A stretch of 64,000 nt of DNA. It comes from Knufia peltigerae. Its lineage: Eukaryota; Ascomycota; Eurotiomycetes; Chaetothyriales; Trichomeriaceae. The notes beneath the pieces are model-generated. The model saw only the letters and a list, made by a program, of their open reading frames with translations. It did no database searches and had not been told where the DNA came from. Where the stretch lies: positions 620,001-684,000 of the forward strand of contig JAPDRN010000002.1 of the NCBI GenBank assembly GCA_030247855.1, written 5' to 3'. The translations under genes were made by a program, and so were the position numbers. Shown piece after piece: positions 45,552 through 55,721 of this stretch; the stretch's first letter is position 1; every line of letters begins with the position of its first letter.

Positions 45552-46169
45552 AGATGTGCTGCAATTAAAGAAATCTCATTCGATGCCTTTCTAGAGTGGT
45601 GGAGGACCTGCCAAAAAAAATCAGCTAATCATAGCGTATTTGCATACTCCGGACGGAGCACTGCGAGGACAATCAGCCTCGTCGCTTCGTACAAGGGGTT
45701 TGTTCCATCCCGGATGAGGGCAAGGCTGCGTGGCTTGGGGTCTAGACCCTCACCCGCACCAATCGGGGAGCTTCCTTGCCCATCCGGCATCTCGGGTCCA
45801 ATGTACTTAGTACGATGACCCTTTGATGGACATCCACAAAATCTACTAGGAACTCTCTTTCTGGCCGTTCTTATCTTTCTCTCATCTTCCGTCGCTTACT
45901 AAATCTAAAAAACAAGTCCTGTCCGTCTTCAGGACTCACTCAGATGGTTAACATTGCATCCTCACAAGATAATCAACAGACAATGCGTTGCCAAACCATG
46001 ACCGTGGCAATGTACATCATGATGGTCCCCGCTTCCCAAATGTCACGTCTTTGACACGTGGTGAGGGAAGCTGAGCCACATAGTTTGTGATCCTCTTGAC
46101 GCGAAGATGGGTAGGAAGGGGCACAAGTTGGGATCTCAAGTGTCTCTTTCACTTGAAAAGACAGCCAGT
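45552..46169. other. intergenic
   Basis: Spacer that ends the putative amine cluster and carries the SET gene promoter. Nothing else recognised. Confidence 0.5.
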
Positions 46170-47388
46170 ATGATCGTGCCAGAGGCATTCGGATTGGAGC
46201 AGGTAAGTACGAATCATCAACAAATTGACACACCCGGGACCAAAAGTCTTTGACCATCGACAGACACTTTCCCAACATCTCGACACTCTTTCTCTACAAG
46301 ACCAGATTGCCGGTCCATCCAAGCAAAAAAGTGGCCGTGTCCATGTCCAGCACACTACCACAAACCCCTCTTTTACGGGCACGGCGGTCCGAGATTCTCT
46401 CCATCGTCTCAGTGTCCTCGAGCAGGAGACACACGGCGCCGAGGCCGAGGCCGAGGCCGACGACGCCCGGCCATCGCCAGCACCACAAGACAATCTGCTC
46501 GAGATCGTGTCGACCCCCGACCGTGGACTCGCGGTGTTTGCCACGCGCAAAGTCAAAGCCGGCACGCTGTTGTTGGCGGAGAGGCCTCTCGTCCGCCTCC
46601 AAAAGCACGAAGAAGACGACCCGGCGGCCATCGAGCGCGAATTTTCCCGGTTGGGGCGGGCCGACCAAAGGATCTTTCTCAAGTTGTTTGACGCCCAAAA
46701 GTCCCGCATGACCCGGGTCGTTTCGATCTACTACAGCAACTGCTACAACCTGGACGACCACGTGGCCGACGGCGGACGAGGGGGGTCGGCCGTGGGTCCG
46801 TTCGCCAGCAGAATCAACCACGGGTGCGTGCCCAACGTGCAATTTTGTTACGACGAGAAAACCGACGAGATGAGGTTCCGCGCCGTCCGCGACATCCCTC
46901 GAGGTAAAGAGTTGTGCAGCAACTACGACAAGGCCGTGTTCGAGGTCCGGACGACGAGAAGGCGGAAGCAACAAATCCATTACGGGTTCGTCTGTCGGTG
47001 TGAAGCTTGCGAACCAAAGACCGGATTCTGGGCCAGGAGTGACGAGAGGAGGAGGGCCATGTACGAGGCCTTGAGGGTCGCGCGCGCCTGTGAAAAGGAG
47101 TGTTCTTCCAAACGTTGCCCCGCGCCTCCGACCGTGGTGGTCGACCGGGCGATCGAAGCCCTGGTCAGGTTGGAGGAATTGTTCCTCAAAGAAGGCCTCG
47201 TGGGTGTACCGTTGGCAAACACTCGTAAAAGCCTGGCCAAGTGGGCGGAGAGGAAATATGACCACGCACAGGCCGTCAAGTGGAAGACGAAAGAGTTGGA
47301 GGTCTGTAAAGTGAGCTTTGGGTCGGACGCCCTGAGAACAAAGGGGGTCGAAGATCAGTTGATCGAGTTGAGTTTGAAAGTGACTTGA
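46170..47388 (+). CDS. SET-domain lysine methyltransferase-like protein
   Basis: Two exons, 46170-46202 and 46264-47388, giving 385 aa. Exon 1 (MIVPEAFGLEQ) supplies the only ATG before the SET domain. The 61-nt intron is GT-AG and keeps the frame. The SET domain spans about residues 90-232: LLEIVSTPDRGLAVFATRKV, then SRINHGCVPNVQFCYD (the substrate/SAM-binding NHxCxPN) and IPRGKELCSNYDKAVF with the catalytic-type Tyr. A post-SET zinc-like CRCEACEP follows. There is no MYND finger in place, so it belongs with SMYD/SET5-like fungal proteins rather than chromatin SET1/SET2. The substrate could be histone or non-histone. Its 3' end faces that of Mrc1 at 116 bp. Confidence 0.88.
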
Positions 47389-47504
47389 AGAAGACAAAAA
47401 AAGGGGGGGATCGCCAGCGGTGAATCAACACCAAGCACTCCATGTAGATATGTTCTGTTCAGGTATAATAATCATACTCGTTGATTCCGCAGGCAAGTCG
47501 GGCA

Positions 47505-50500
47505 TCATGCCCAACTATCCTGTCTAAACAGCCCACCCAAAAACCCATCACCACCCTTCTTACTCTTCATGACAGCCGTCTTCTTGACGATGCCGGCCCT
47601 CTGGCTCATCTTCTCCTCCTTCACCGTAGGTCTGTAGTTGACCGCGTTTCTCCGCCCGCCACCGGCCTTTCTGACAAACTCCCTTTCCTCGTTCGCCTTG
47701 CCACGTTCGGGTTTTTGCAGGGTGACCCCGGTCGCCGACGCCCCTTCAGCCATACTCCCCAGGCTGGAATTCGTCGTGGCTCGACGCAAGAGACTCGGAA
47801 CCTTGCCGAAAGACACACTCGTCGTCGTCGACGTGTAAAACGCCATCTTCGTCGTACCACTCGAACTCGACGAGGAAGACGATGCCTGACGAAGCATGCT
47901 CAGCCGATTGACCACGTTGGTCCTCCTCTCCTTTGTCCGTCGTTCCGAATACGGAGCCCTAGTCTCACTATAAGGGATGCCTGGTTTCTTAAAAGAAGAG
48001 CCGCCGTCGGCGTCGGCGTCTTCGTCTTCTCCGGCCCGACCGTCATCGTCGACGACAAAGTCACCCAAATCGTCACCATCCTCGGCATTCTCATCGGCTT
48101 CGGCTTCCTGGAAGTGACGGTCCAAGTTGACGTACGCTTCTGGCTCGTCTTCAGAATCCGAAAGGCCAAGATCGATTGTGGCCGCTTGCGAGTCGGGCTC
48201 TTCGATCAAGAACGACACCGATTCTCGGATTTCAGCCAATGTGGCTGGTCTTCGACCAAGAGGTACAGGTGCACGCCCGCCGCCGCCGCCGCGGCGCTTG
48301 ATTTGGTTGAGTCGAGATTCTTTGGCCTGCTCGAGTGGTTGATCATGAGAGCCATCCGTGATTTGTGCTGCTGTCTGGGTCGTTCCTTGCTCTCCGGATT
48401 CGGCCGCGTTCTCCTGTGATTCCTCTTCGGGCTGGGTCTGTGGGAGGTCCAAACTATCTTCTCCGTCGCTCACATCACGATCCTCGATACTTCGGAGGAA
48501 AGCTTCCTTCTTCTTGTCCTCGGCAATCTTACCCACCGCCTCGTCTTTCAGAAGTTCCCGGCGCATCCTGGCGGATTCCCTTCTCTTGGCTTCGCGTCGT
48601 CTGTTCACCGCATCTTCCTCATCCGAGAGGTCGAGGTCGTCGTTGCCACGTTTTCGTCGCAGCGCGCCTGTTGTAATATCCTTCATCAATTTGGACACGG
48701 CAGCTTCGTCTTGTTGACGCTCTCTATCTGCAAAGAGCTTGGCCAATTTCGCTTCGTCACCGACCCCGACCTGAGTATCTTCGTCGATCATGGCGCGGTC
48801 ATCCTCATTCTCTTCCTCGTTGGCGTCTTCATCGCTTGCTCCACCCAGACCGGCGTATTCATCCTCTGATTCTTCTGCGGCTTCATCGATGATTTCACGT
48901 GCTTTTGACTTGTTCTTGTCAAAGTTCTGATGTCCCTTCTTCTTGGCAGCACGATGCATGAGTTCAAAGGCAGACACGCCTGCCTCGACATCGTCGTCAT
49001 CGCTGTCATCGGGCTGTGCACGACCTCGTCGTAGTCTCGTTGTCCTTTGAACAATGGGGCTGTCTTGGAGATCGTGAGGAAGGATCACAGTATCAACCGT
49101 CGAAGTTGGTCCAACGTCCTGAGGGGTTTCGAGGGCAAATCGATTACCAGCAAACGGACTCAACATGAACCCTCCATCTTGGGTTGGCTCGAATTGAGGC
49201 TGAGAAGGGGTATATTGCTGTCCATGTGTCCCGACTGCACTCATTGGAGATTGAGGTACCTTTTGTGACTCGGAGAAGGAGAGGTTCACGTTAAGAGGCT
49301 GGGTCTGGGTCGCCGGTTGGCTGTCCGTGATGACATCGATTGAGTCAAGGCGTTGCACTCTTGGAGCCATTGCAATGTGGGGCGATGGGAGGTCCATAGT
49401 CATGCGTAGACTATCTTGTTCTTCGTTCACGTCCTGGGTTTGAGAGTCCGCCATCGTAGCCGCAAAAGCTTGGGTCAAACCCATCGGCAGATCATCAGAC
49501 ATTTGTAAGCCGGGAATCTGTTTCCTTGCTGATCGCATGACGGATTGAGGTGTTTTGGCGACAGCTGGCAGTTCGGGCGAGTGGGCATTGTCGTCGTCCT
49601 CTTCATCATCACTCAGTACTCGAGTCTGTCGTTTCGTTCTCGAAGAAGTGACTGCGACCTCCTGGGCTTCCGCCATATCCTCTGTTCCGGGGTCTTCCTC
49701 GCTAGCTTGTTCTTCATCCTCTGGATCTTCCTCGCTAGCTTCATCATCCAACAGGTTCTCATTGCCGTTTTCATGCGTGTCCTCTTCATCTCCATCTTCG
49801 TCTTCGTCTTCGTCTTCGTCGGAATCTTGACTAGCGTTTCCTCCGTCGTCAACTTCGAAGTCTTCATCATCGTCGCTATCATCGTCGTCGAAGGCCTCCT
49901 TGACATAATTTCCCTCCTTCTTTGCAAGAGCCTTCTCTCGCTTCTGGATTTCGACCGCTTCCTGGCGAGCCTTCTCAATCAAGTCCTCAACATCTTGTTG
50001 CTCTCGTTCACGTTCTTCAGAGGTCTGGATCATCACACCTTTCGCCCTGAGCTCTTCAATCTTCTGCTCTCGTTCCCGTCGGGCTTGTAGACGGGCAGCT
50101 CTGCGCAAAGATGCTTCCATTTCTGCTGCATTCATAGTGCGCTTCCGCTCCTCTCCACCGATCATATGTGCTAGTGATCGGAGAGCAAGGTGAGAAGGGG
50201 CCTCTTTCGCTTTCCGCTTTGGAAGTTGTTCGAATGCAGCATACTTCCTCATGTCACCTTTAGATGTAATAACCTCTAGGTCCGAGTCTGACTCGTCGCT
50301 GTCAGCTTTAGGCATGGAAAGCAGAGACTTTTTCTGCCCGAATGGTTTGATCGTTGGCTTAAGGCTTGGACTGAATTCTTTCAATGGCTCCTGGTCGATC
50401 TGGTCGGTTACACGTTGGACAAGTAGAGGTCTTGGCACGGGTTCTTCTGACGGAGCTCTTCCCTTGCCTTTGTCAAGTCTCGAAATAACGGGCTGAGAAT

Positions 50501-51659
50501 TCGAGGCATGTGGAAGCGTTGAGGTGGGCACTGTTGATGTATCAACCGCAGTGAGTGTCTTTTCACAGCTGTCTGTATGCATATCCTCGTGCACAGGGCT
50601 AGTTGGCGGGGTATCGTGGGTGCTTGAACCTTCGTTGTCTGATCCGGCTCTAGAACTACCAGTCGCCCGACGATCATCGTCTCGATCAGACCCGACCCGC
50701 GGAGCGGAGCCAGCAACGGGAAAGTTGAACCTTGCGAGCAGACTGTCCTTTGTGATCTTCTTCTTCGTTCGAGCTTGGTGGGCCAACTGCATATTTCGGC
50801 TCATGCGTTGGGTTTCTCTGTTCATCTCCTCCAATGCTTTCTTGCTTGCTTTACGCATTGGTCGAGTCTGCGTTGAAAGCTTCTTCGCTCCCTCGACGCC
50901 AGAATTGTCGCTTTCCTCTTCAGTGTCATCTGCTGGACTGGAGCCTCGCATACGTCGACTGTTCTTCTCAAGAAATTTGAGCTTTTCTTCCCGTGTCTTG
51001 CGCCTGTCCTCCTCTTCGGCTTCCTTTTCAAGGCGCTGCTTGCGATGCTTTTCAACTAGAGCCAAAAATTTAGATTTGCCAACATTGGATTGGTCGTCTG
51101 CATCTTCCGAGTCAGAATTCGCCTGCACAGGCTCATGACGAACAGGAGGAGATGGTAGAGAGGCGGCCGATGCAGTCGAAGGTGATATAGATATACGACG
51201 GTGGACTGGGCTGCTGTTGCGCTTCGTGAGAAGCCTTCTTCTCATTTCAGGTGGTGCAATATCTCCCGTGTCTGACTCTGGTGTACTTGAACGTGTTTCT
51301 GTTGCAGCTGTGGTAGCATAGTCCGTTTCTCCAGGCAGCTGTACTGGATTTAGACCCTGCAAACGAGCAGCCATTCTTGAACGTGGAGCCACGGGTAGGT
51401 CCTCATCCTCGTCCTCGTCCGGGGCTTCATTTCGAGTATCCTCCTCTCGTATGCTAGGGTTTCCTCTCGGTGAGGCAATGCCGCTCTCCCGTTCCGTTGC
51501 TGCACGTGGCGAGGTCGCATGTTCAATAGAGGGCGAGTCTGAGTCAGAGTCCTCAAATTGGGCAAGCAAAGCCTGCACTTTCCGGCTGGGTGTCAGGACG
51601 TTTGAGGTCTGGCTGATGGGGGAGCCCATAGAGAATGGCGACCCTGGAGGTGAAGACAT
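47505..51659 (-). CDS. mrc1: Mrc1/Claspin-like DNA replication checkpoint mediator
   Basis: Single exon, 1384 aa, start MSSPPGSPFSMGSPISQTSN. Mrc1 travels with the replication fork, holds helicase and polymerase together and passes stalled-fork signals from Mec1/ATR to Rad53/Cds1. The protein is highly charged and largely disordered. Basic/coiled segments (LARLQAR-type MNAAEMEASLRRAARLQAR, EKARQEAVEIQKREKALAKK) alternate with acidic runs. The MRC1 domain lies at about residues 880-1050 (GVSAFELMHRAAKKKGHQNF and DDRAMIDEDTQVGVGDEAKL). SQ/TQ sites for checkpoint kinases are scattered (TQDGG, DSQPATQTQ, SESQ). Acidic tracts are coded by (TCG/TCT TC)-type simple sequence. It shares a 535-bp promoter containing MCB/SCB-like boxes with the DNA methyltransferase-repair gene. 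Confidence 0.9.
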   Translation of the reverse strand: MSSPPGSPFSMGSPISQTSNVLTPSRKVQALLAQFEDSDSDSPSIEHATSPRAATERESGIASPRGNPSIREEDTRNEAPDEDEDEDLPVAPRSRMAARLQGLNPVQLPGETDYATTAATETRSSTPESDTGDIAPPEMRRRLLTKRNSSPVHRRISISPSTASAASLPSPPVRHEPVQANSDSEDADDQSNVGKSKFLALVEKHRKQRLEKEAEEEDRRKTREEKLKFLEKNSRRMRGSSPADDTEEESDNSGVEGAKKLSTQTRPMRKASKKALEEMNRETQRMSRNMQLAHQARTKKKITKDSLLARFNFPVAGSAPRVGSDRDDDRRATGSSRAGSDNEGSSTHDTPPTSPVHEDMHTDSCEKTLTAVDTSTVPTSTLPHASNSQPVISRLDKGKGRAPSEEPVPRPLLVQRVTDQIDQEPLKEFSPSLKPTIKPFGQKKSLLSMPKADSDESDSDLEVITSKGDMRKYAAFEQLPKRKAKEAPSHLALRSLAHMIGGEERKRTMNAAEMEASLRRAARLQARREREQKIEELRAKGVMIQTSEEREREQQDVEDLIEKARQEAVEIQKREKALAKKEGNYVKEAFDDDDSDDDEDFEVDDGGNASQDSDEDEDEDEDGDEEDTHENGNENLLDDEASEEDPEDEEQASEEDPGTEDMAEAQEVAVTSSRTKRQTRVLSDDEEDDDNAHSPELPAVAKTPQSVMRSARKQIPGLQMSDDLPMGLTQAFAATMADSQTQDVNEEQDSLRMTMDLPSPHIAMAPRVQRLDSIDVITDSQPATQTQPLNVNLSFSESQKVPQSPMSAVGTHGQQYTPSQPQFEPTQDGGFMLSPFAGNRFALETPQDVGPTSTVDTVILPHDLQDSPIVQRTTRLRRGRAQPDDSDDDDVEAGVSAFELMHRAAKKKGHQNFDKNKSKAREIIDEAAEESEDEYAGLGGASDEDANEEENEDDRAMIDEDTQVGVGDEAKLAKLFADRERQQDEAAVSKLMKDITTGALRRKRGNDDLDLSDEEDAVNRRREAKRRESARMRRELLKDEAVGKIAEDKKKEAFLRSIEDRDVSDGEDSLDLPQTQPEEESQENAAESGEQGTTQTAAQITDGSHDQPLEQAKESRLNQIKRRGGGGGRAPVPLGRRPATLAEIRESVSFLIEEPDSQAATIDLGLSDSEDEPEAYVNLDRHFQEAEADENAEDGDDLGDFVVDDDGRAGEDEDADADGGSSFKKPGIPYSETRAPYSERRTKERRTNVVNRLSMLRQASSSSSSSSGTTKMAFYTSTTTSVSFGKVPSLLRRATTNSSLGSMAEGASATGVTLQKPERGKANEEREFVRKAGGGRRNAVNYRPTVKEEKMSQRAGIVKKTAVMKSKKGGDGFLGGLFRQDSWA

Positions 51660-52194
51660 GGTTTCGACCGGGGACCAGGAACCAGATTATAAAACCAAAT
51701 CCCTACTGAAAGGACATAACTAGCAGTAGAAGCATGAAGCAGGAACGTACAAATACATTGAAGCGGGCTATGAAATCCAGCGGTGCCAGACCACCGTGTG
51801 ACCGTGTAATAAGTCGGTACGCGCTGCGGGACGCGTTAGATGTGGAGCCACGCGAAATGACGTGCCGACTCGACCTCATTTCGCCGCGGCGCAACTCAAC
51901 CACCAACTTCATGCGAGTACGAGTACGAGTACGAGTTTAGGAGAGTACGGGTCATTGAAAGCTACCAATACTGCGTAATAAAGACGTTGGGTGATAACGT
52001 TTTCACGTACTCTAAATTTACTTTGCGTTCGAAAAGCCAAGGGCAAGACTCTATACCAGTGAACAACACAAATGGAACACCGGCGATAGCACCACTTCTA
52101 GTCGAGGCCAGCATCATTTGGGAGAACGGCACCATTACCGCGACTTCAGGCTCTGTATCTGCTATAGGATCCTCCCAGCTTACTGTGGTGGGCC
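51660..52194. promoter_or_regulatory. bidirectional promoter of Mrc1 and MGMT with MCB/SCB-like sites
   Basis: 535 bp between start codons. ACGCGT (MCB, Mbp1-type) is at 51831-51836, a one-base variant ACGCGC at 51819-51824, CGCGAAA (SCB-like) at 51851-51857, and TGACGTG (CREB/ATF-like) at 51858-51864. All lie within 46 bp, about 160-205 bp before Mrc1. A CGAGTA repeat is at 51914-51936. MCB boxes drive G1/S transcription of replication genes in ascomycetes. Action here is inferred. Confidence 0.55.
51914..51936. repeat. short tandem CGAGTA repeat
   Basis: Three full CGAGTA units plus CGAGT, in the Mrc1/MGMT shared promoter. Confidence 0.85.
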
Positions 52195-53115
52195 ATGTCT
52201 GATCTCGAGGCACTCCAGGAACAATGGCGGACACTCTACTCGAGAACTCTTCCAGCCCTCGCGAAAGCCCGTGATCATGCACAGTCCCGATGGCCCGTAA
52301 CCCTTGACCATTGCTTTGCTCGCATCATTCTTGACAACACCATAGGGAACGGTGAAAAACAATGGGACAAGGTCATTGCCAAACCAGCAATCAGGAACAT
52401 GACCGAGCAGCAGTTTCGTGACGCTATTTCTCTTGGTGAGGATATTCAGAAGGGGAAGATCGATCTATGTGACCTTGATGAGATCAGCTTGCGATGTAGG
52501 GGGAAGAACGAAAGCAAATATGGTGGCAGCACAAGGAAAAGATCTCAAAGCCCAAATCCACCCTCGACCCAAGGCGAGGAAAACTCTGCAAAGAACTCAA
52601 AAGACAATCAGTCATCCGCGCGAAAGAAGCCCAGACTTGACAAACAGCAAACCAAACTGCACTTTCAAACAGAGACCAAGTCGCCTGAGAAGAAGCCCGG
52701 TGTGGATAATGTGTGGCAAACCGGATCAACCGTCGAAGATATCGAGGAAACGCTAGGTCGCATTAGAAGCCATCCCACGCTCACTCCGTACCGGAAAAAA
52801 TTGTACACCACGCTCTTATCTGTCCCAAAAGGTCGATATACCACATACGCAGCTATGTCAGACTACCTGAGCTCCTCCGCACGGGCTGTTGGAAACGGAA
52901 TGCGGAATAATCCATTCGCGCCAGATGTTCCATGTCACCGCGTCCTGGCCGCGAATGGCACGATTGGTGGTTTTCATGGTGACTGGGGCAAAGATGGTAA
53001 ATATGCCAATAAAAAGATTGAGTTGCTCCGGGGTGAGGGCGTGAGATTTGACCCAAGTGGAAAGGTCGTGGGTGAGCCATTTCACAAATTTCACACTTTC
53101 GAGGACCTCCAATAG
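52195..53115 (+). CDS. O6-methylguanine-DNA methyltransferase with N-terminal extension
   Basis: Suicide repair protein that takes the methyl group from O6-methylguanine onto its own cysteine. Single exon, 306 aa, starting MSDLEALQEQWRTLYSRTLP. The catalytic domain is the C-terminal 115 residues: PYRKKLYTTLLSVPKGRYTTY, the DNA-binding helix region ARAVGNGMRNNPFAPD, the active site PCHRV at 246-250 with Cys247, and ANGTIGGFHGDWGKDGKYANKK. Residues 1-100 form a separate helical module, present in relatives I have seen but unnamed. Residues 105-170 are a basic disordered linker with a likely nuclear signal (ARKKPRLDK). It is divergent from Mrc1, so replication checkpoint and alkylation repair may be switched on together. 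Confidence 0.93.
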   Translation: MSDLEALQEQWRTLYSRTLPALAKARDHAQSRWPVTLDHCFARIILDNTIGNGEKQWDKVIAKPAIRNMTEQQFRDAISLGEDIQKGKIDLCDLDEISLRCRGKNESKYGGSTRKRSQSPNPPSTQGEENSAKNSKDNQSSARKKPRLDKQQTKLHFQTETKSPEKKPGVDNVWQTGSTVEDIEETLGRIRSHPTLTPYRKKLYTTLLSVPKGRYTTYAAMSDYLSSSARAVGNGMRNNPFAPDVPCHRVLAANGTIGGFHGDWGKDGKYANKKIELLRGEGVRFDPSGKVVGEPFHKFHTFEDLQ

Positions 53116-53561
53116 TCCCAGCACATTCATGGTCGAGCTGGTTAATTCAAGACACTACCCTCGGCGTTTAGGAGGATTTTTGCTGTTGTTTTCGCAACAG
53201 CATCACTGTATGAAATGTGTGCCGTTGGTCCAAATGGCAAAAAAATTTGAACGGCATCACTGCAGCCTGTCGAGGACCTGTCCTCATATTTGATATAAAA
53301 GCACACCAAACAGATCGATCTGGACCAGACACCATCATACATATCTGCCATTGTAACGTCTTTTACTTCTCAATTCTCCTTATATCTGAGCCGTCCTTCG
53401 GTGATAACCATCAAGTCAGAAAATCAAAATTGCAGCCTCGTCAAGCACAAATTCTCACGTTCTATATACATATCAGACAAGCTTTCAGCACATCCCGTTC
53501 TCGAAGACTTCCTGTACTTGAAGCCCTTTGAACCAACAATCGCGATCTCTTGTTAGTCGAA
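53116..53561. other. intergenic
   Basis: Spacer between two plus-strand genes. No feature recognised. Confidence 0.5.
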
Positions 53562-54770
53562 ATGGAAACCACGACAACCACCATGAATATTAACGATAGC
53601 AAAGGCAACAACGGCCGCCCCCGAGGTAATATCATGCAGCTGCCCACAGAAACACTAACAGAGATCATGTCTTATGCTCTCGGTTCAGTCGACCTTCGCT
53701 GCGAAGAAGCCAAGAAATGGACCAGCGAATTGCAGAAACCGCGGCCCCTATTGAATCTGAAGCTGGTATGCAAGAGATTCCACACAATCTCCTTGGAGGC
53801 CTTGAGCAAACGAAAGCACATCGACGTGAACCTGATCGGACCTGTACCTGTGGACAACAAGGAACGCATGGACGAGGTCCACAAGTATTATACGTCGTTG
53901 CTAATGGCGAACTTCCAGCCAGCAATCGAGAAAAATCGGAGCCAAGGAGTACGCATCAGCCTTCTGCCAGCGCTCAACAGCCAGATCCCTCCCGCTGGAA
54001 TCAACTGGGCACCACATGACCCACAGCGTCCAACAGGTATTGACAAGGATGACGCCACAGTCCGAAAAGTCATGGTATCTCACCAGGCGGCCGCCATTCT
54101 TCTATCTGCAATCATGCACAGTATCGTCCTTAAACACCCCAAACTTCGTCTTCTCATAGTGTTTCACGAGGTCGACTGGATGGTGTCCAGATTCCGCGAA
54201 GAGGAAGAAGGCCAAAGCGTCACCCTGGCACCCAAAGTCAATCCGTTCTGGGACCTCACTGGGGTCTGCGGTATTGTCTACCACTGGCGGTGGCTGAGAG
54301 AGCAATGCAAGAAACAACACAAGAATTTCTCTGATGTTTTCCTAACGCCAAATATCGCGCTAGCCCTCAACGTTGATCACCGCTGGGGATGGGACAGTTA
54401 CCTGCCCAGGAAAACCGTTGTGATTACAGCACTGCAGGCAGATCCCGAGGCTCTTGCTCGGCATGCATTTGACTTCTCCCTGGCAAAACTGATAGCAACT
54501 TGGTCGGACAGCCCCGATGCGCAGTGGTCCAGGGGAACTGTGGCCAGGCCTGTCCGCCATTATATCCCCGGGTACCCAAAGAAAGTGGTCTGCTCCGAGA
54601 ACCAGGTCTTTGCTCAATGGCTGACAACAATATGTCGTGACAGCCACAACACCATGTGTTTCGTAATTCGAGGAGCTGGCACGAGCGAGGTGGCACGACC
54701 CAGCGACGTAGCCACGAAGCTTGAGGCGCCTAGTGGAAGGACACTGATGATACACACTTTTTGCAGATAG
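53562..54770 (+). CDS. F-box-like domain protein
   Basis: Single exon, 402 aa, start METTTTTMNINDSKGNNGRP. The F-box-like segment is at about residues 25-75: IMQLPTETLTEIMSYALG, then PRPLLNLKLVCKRFHTISLEAL, matching the LP-E-L-I pattern and the LxxVCKxF helix. The rest has no recognisable repeats or catalytic residues (HSIVLKHPKLRLLIVFHEVDW). F-box proteins recruit targets to SCF ubiquitin ligases, but many short fungal ones are uncharacterised. The 3' end is uncertain: a 59-nt GTAGCC to TTTTTGCAG segment ending at 54755 with a CTGAT branch would splice around the stop into 54756-55006. I keep the simpler unspliced stop. Confidence 0.68.
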   Translation: METTTTTMNINDSKGNNGRPRGNIMQLPTETLTEIMSYALGSVDLRCEEAKKWTSELQKPRPLLNLKLVCKRFHTISLEALSKRKHIDVNLIGPVPVDNKERMDEVHKYYTSLLMANFQPAIEKNRSQGVRISLLPALNSQIPPAGINWAPHDPQRPTGIDKDDATVRKVMVSHQAAAILLSAIMHSIVLKHPKLRLLIVFHEVDWMVSRFREEEEGQSVTLAPKVNPFWDLTGVCGIVYHWRWLREQCKKQHKNFSDVFLTPNIALALNVDHRWGWDSYLPRKTVVITALQADPEALARHAFDFSLAKLIATWSDSPDAQWSRGTVARPVRHYIPGYPKKVVCSENQVFAQWLTTICRDSHNTMCFVIRGAGTSEVARPSDVATKLEAPSGRTLMIHTFCR

Positions 54771-55336
54771 GCGTCCAGAGGGCATCAGGTTCAAGGGCAT
54801 GCTTGACACATGGAAGGACACACCAGGTCTGGGCGGTGGTTACCAGAAGAGGTTTTGTCTTGATGGCCACCTGGATGCCAAAAGCACCACAAAGCATTGG
54901 GCACTTGAAAGAGGCACGCGCTGGAATTTGGGCATGTTGGACATACACATGGTTTGCTCGTTTAAATTCGGAGCATTTAATATCCCGTTGCGTTCATTGC
55001 TATTAATGGTTCGAATCATATAGCAAATTGGGCTTGCTCTATTGTACTGTACTGCTCCAATGTCTTCCCGACATCACTTCGTGTGCATCTTCGCTGATGT
55101 TTCGCAGCCTGGACTGGTGCAGGCGGGATATCTTCATCGTTGAATCTTGGGAGAAATAAGTCTGAAGCGAGCAGCGAGTTGTTGCATCATACAATTCTTG
55201 GTTCCTTGATCGCCATCCAGATTCCCAATGTCTCTCCTGTTCCTGGTCTTGCATTTTTCTCTTGCATTCAAATCCTCGGATGAACGCAAGCACTTCATGT
55301 GATATTCTATTCGTCATGTTTCCGAAATCTGAGGGC
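54771..55336. other. convergent spacer, may hold a 3' exon of the F-box-like gene
   Basis: Tail-to-tail spacer. Plus-strand frames over 54756-55020 look partly protein-like and could be an extra exon or its decayed remains. Otherwise nothing seen. Confidence 0.4.
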
Positions 55337-55721
55337 TCATAATGATGCTGCCGCAACGATTGCACCAGTACCTCTGAAAGCGGCCTTGTTGGTTACCACA
55401 ATCTCAACTGGATACCTCCATTCCATGAATCTTTTCCAGCCTGCCACAAGTTAGCTATGTTCCTCCACCAACGGTGTCGAGCATACCCCAATATGCAAAC
55501 TTCCTGCCAAAGTATTTGCCGGCATATGGCACGATGACCATTGTCAGCAGCAACTCGAGCTGTTGTAGGCTCTCTTTCCATTCTCTTTCGGCATCTGATT
55601 CAAAATCATCTTCGCTGACAGTGACTTCGTCTGAGTCCGGTTCACTCGGGAGATCATCGAGGTCGCTTTCATCGATGTTTGCAGTTGGGTCCACAAACGA
55701 ATCTGTAATGTCGTTGGACAT
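55337..55721 (-). CDS. Mim2-like mitochondrial outer-membrane import protein
   Basis: Two exons, 55487-55721 and 55337-55440, giving 112 aa. The first 50 residues are acidic (DESDLDDLPSEPDSDEVTVSED). Then comes the block EREWKESLQQLELLLTMVIVPYAGKYFGRKFAYW, joined across a 46-nt intron (donor GTATGC, branch CTAAC, acceptor GCAG) to GWKRFMEWRYPVEIVVTNKA. One hydrophobic helix (LELLLTMVIVPYAGKYFG) flanked by basic residues and an acidic N-terminus fits Mim2, partner of Mim1 in inserting helical outer-membrane proteins. The assignment rests on overall pattern recalled from fungal Mim2 proteins and should be checked. The small size and the split across two frames make it easy to miss. Confidence 0.6.

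Noticed and set aside
46141..46263. SET gene starting at a non-ATG codon at 46225
   Set aside because: A 33-nt ATG-led exon at 46170-46202 with a consensus intron gives a normal start.
46294..47397. 367-aa open frame antisense to the SET-domain gene
   Set aside because: Shadow of a G+C-rich coding exon. No ATG-led conserved region and no motif.
48358..51138. Several plus-strand Ser- and Phe/Leu-rich frames inside Mrc1
   Set aside because: They are antisense readings of the acidic and basic low-complexity codons of Mrc1, not genes.
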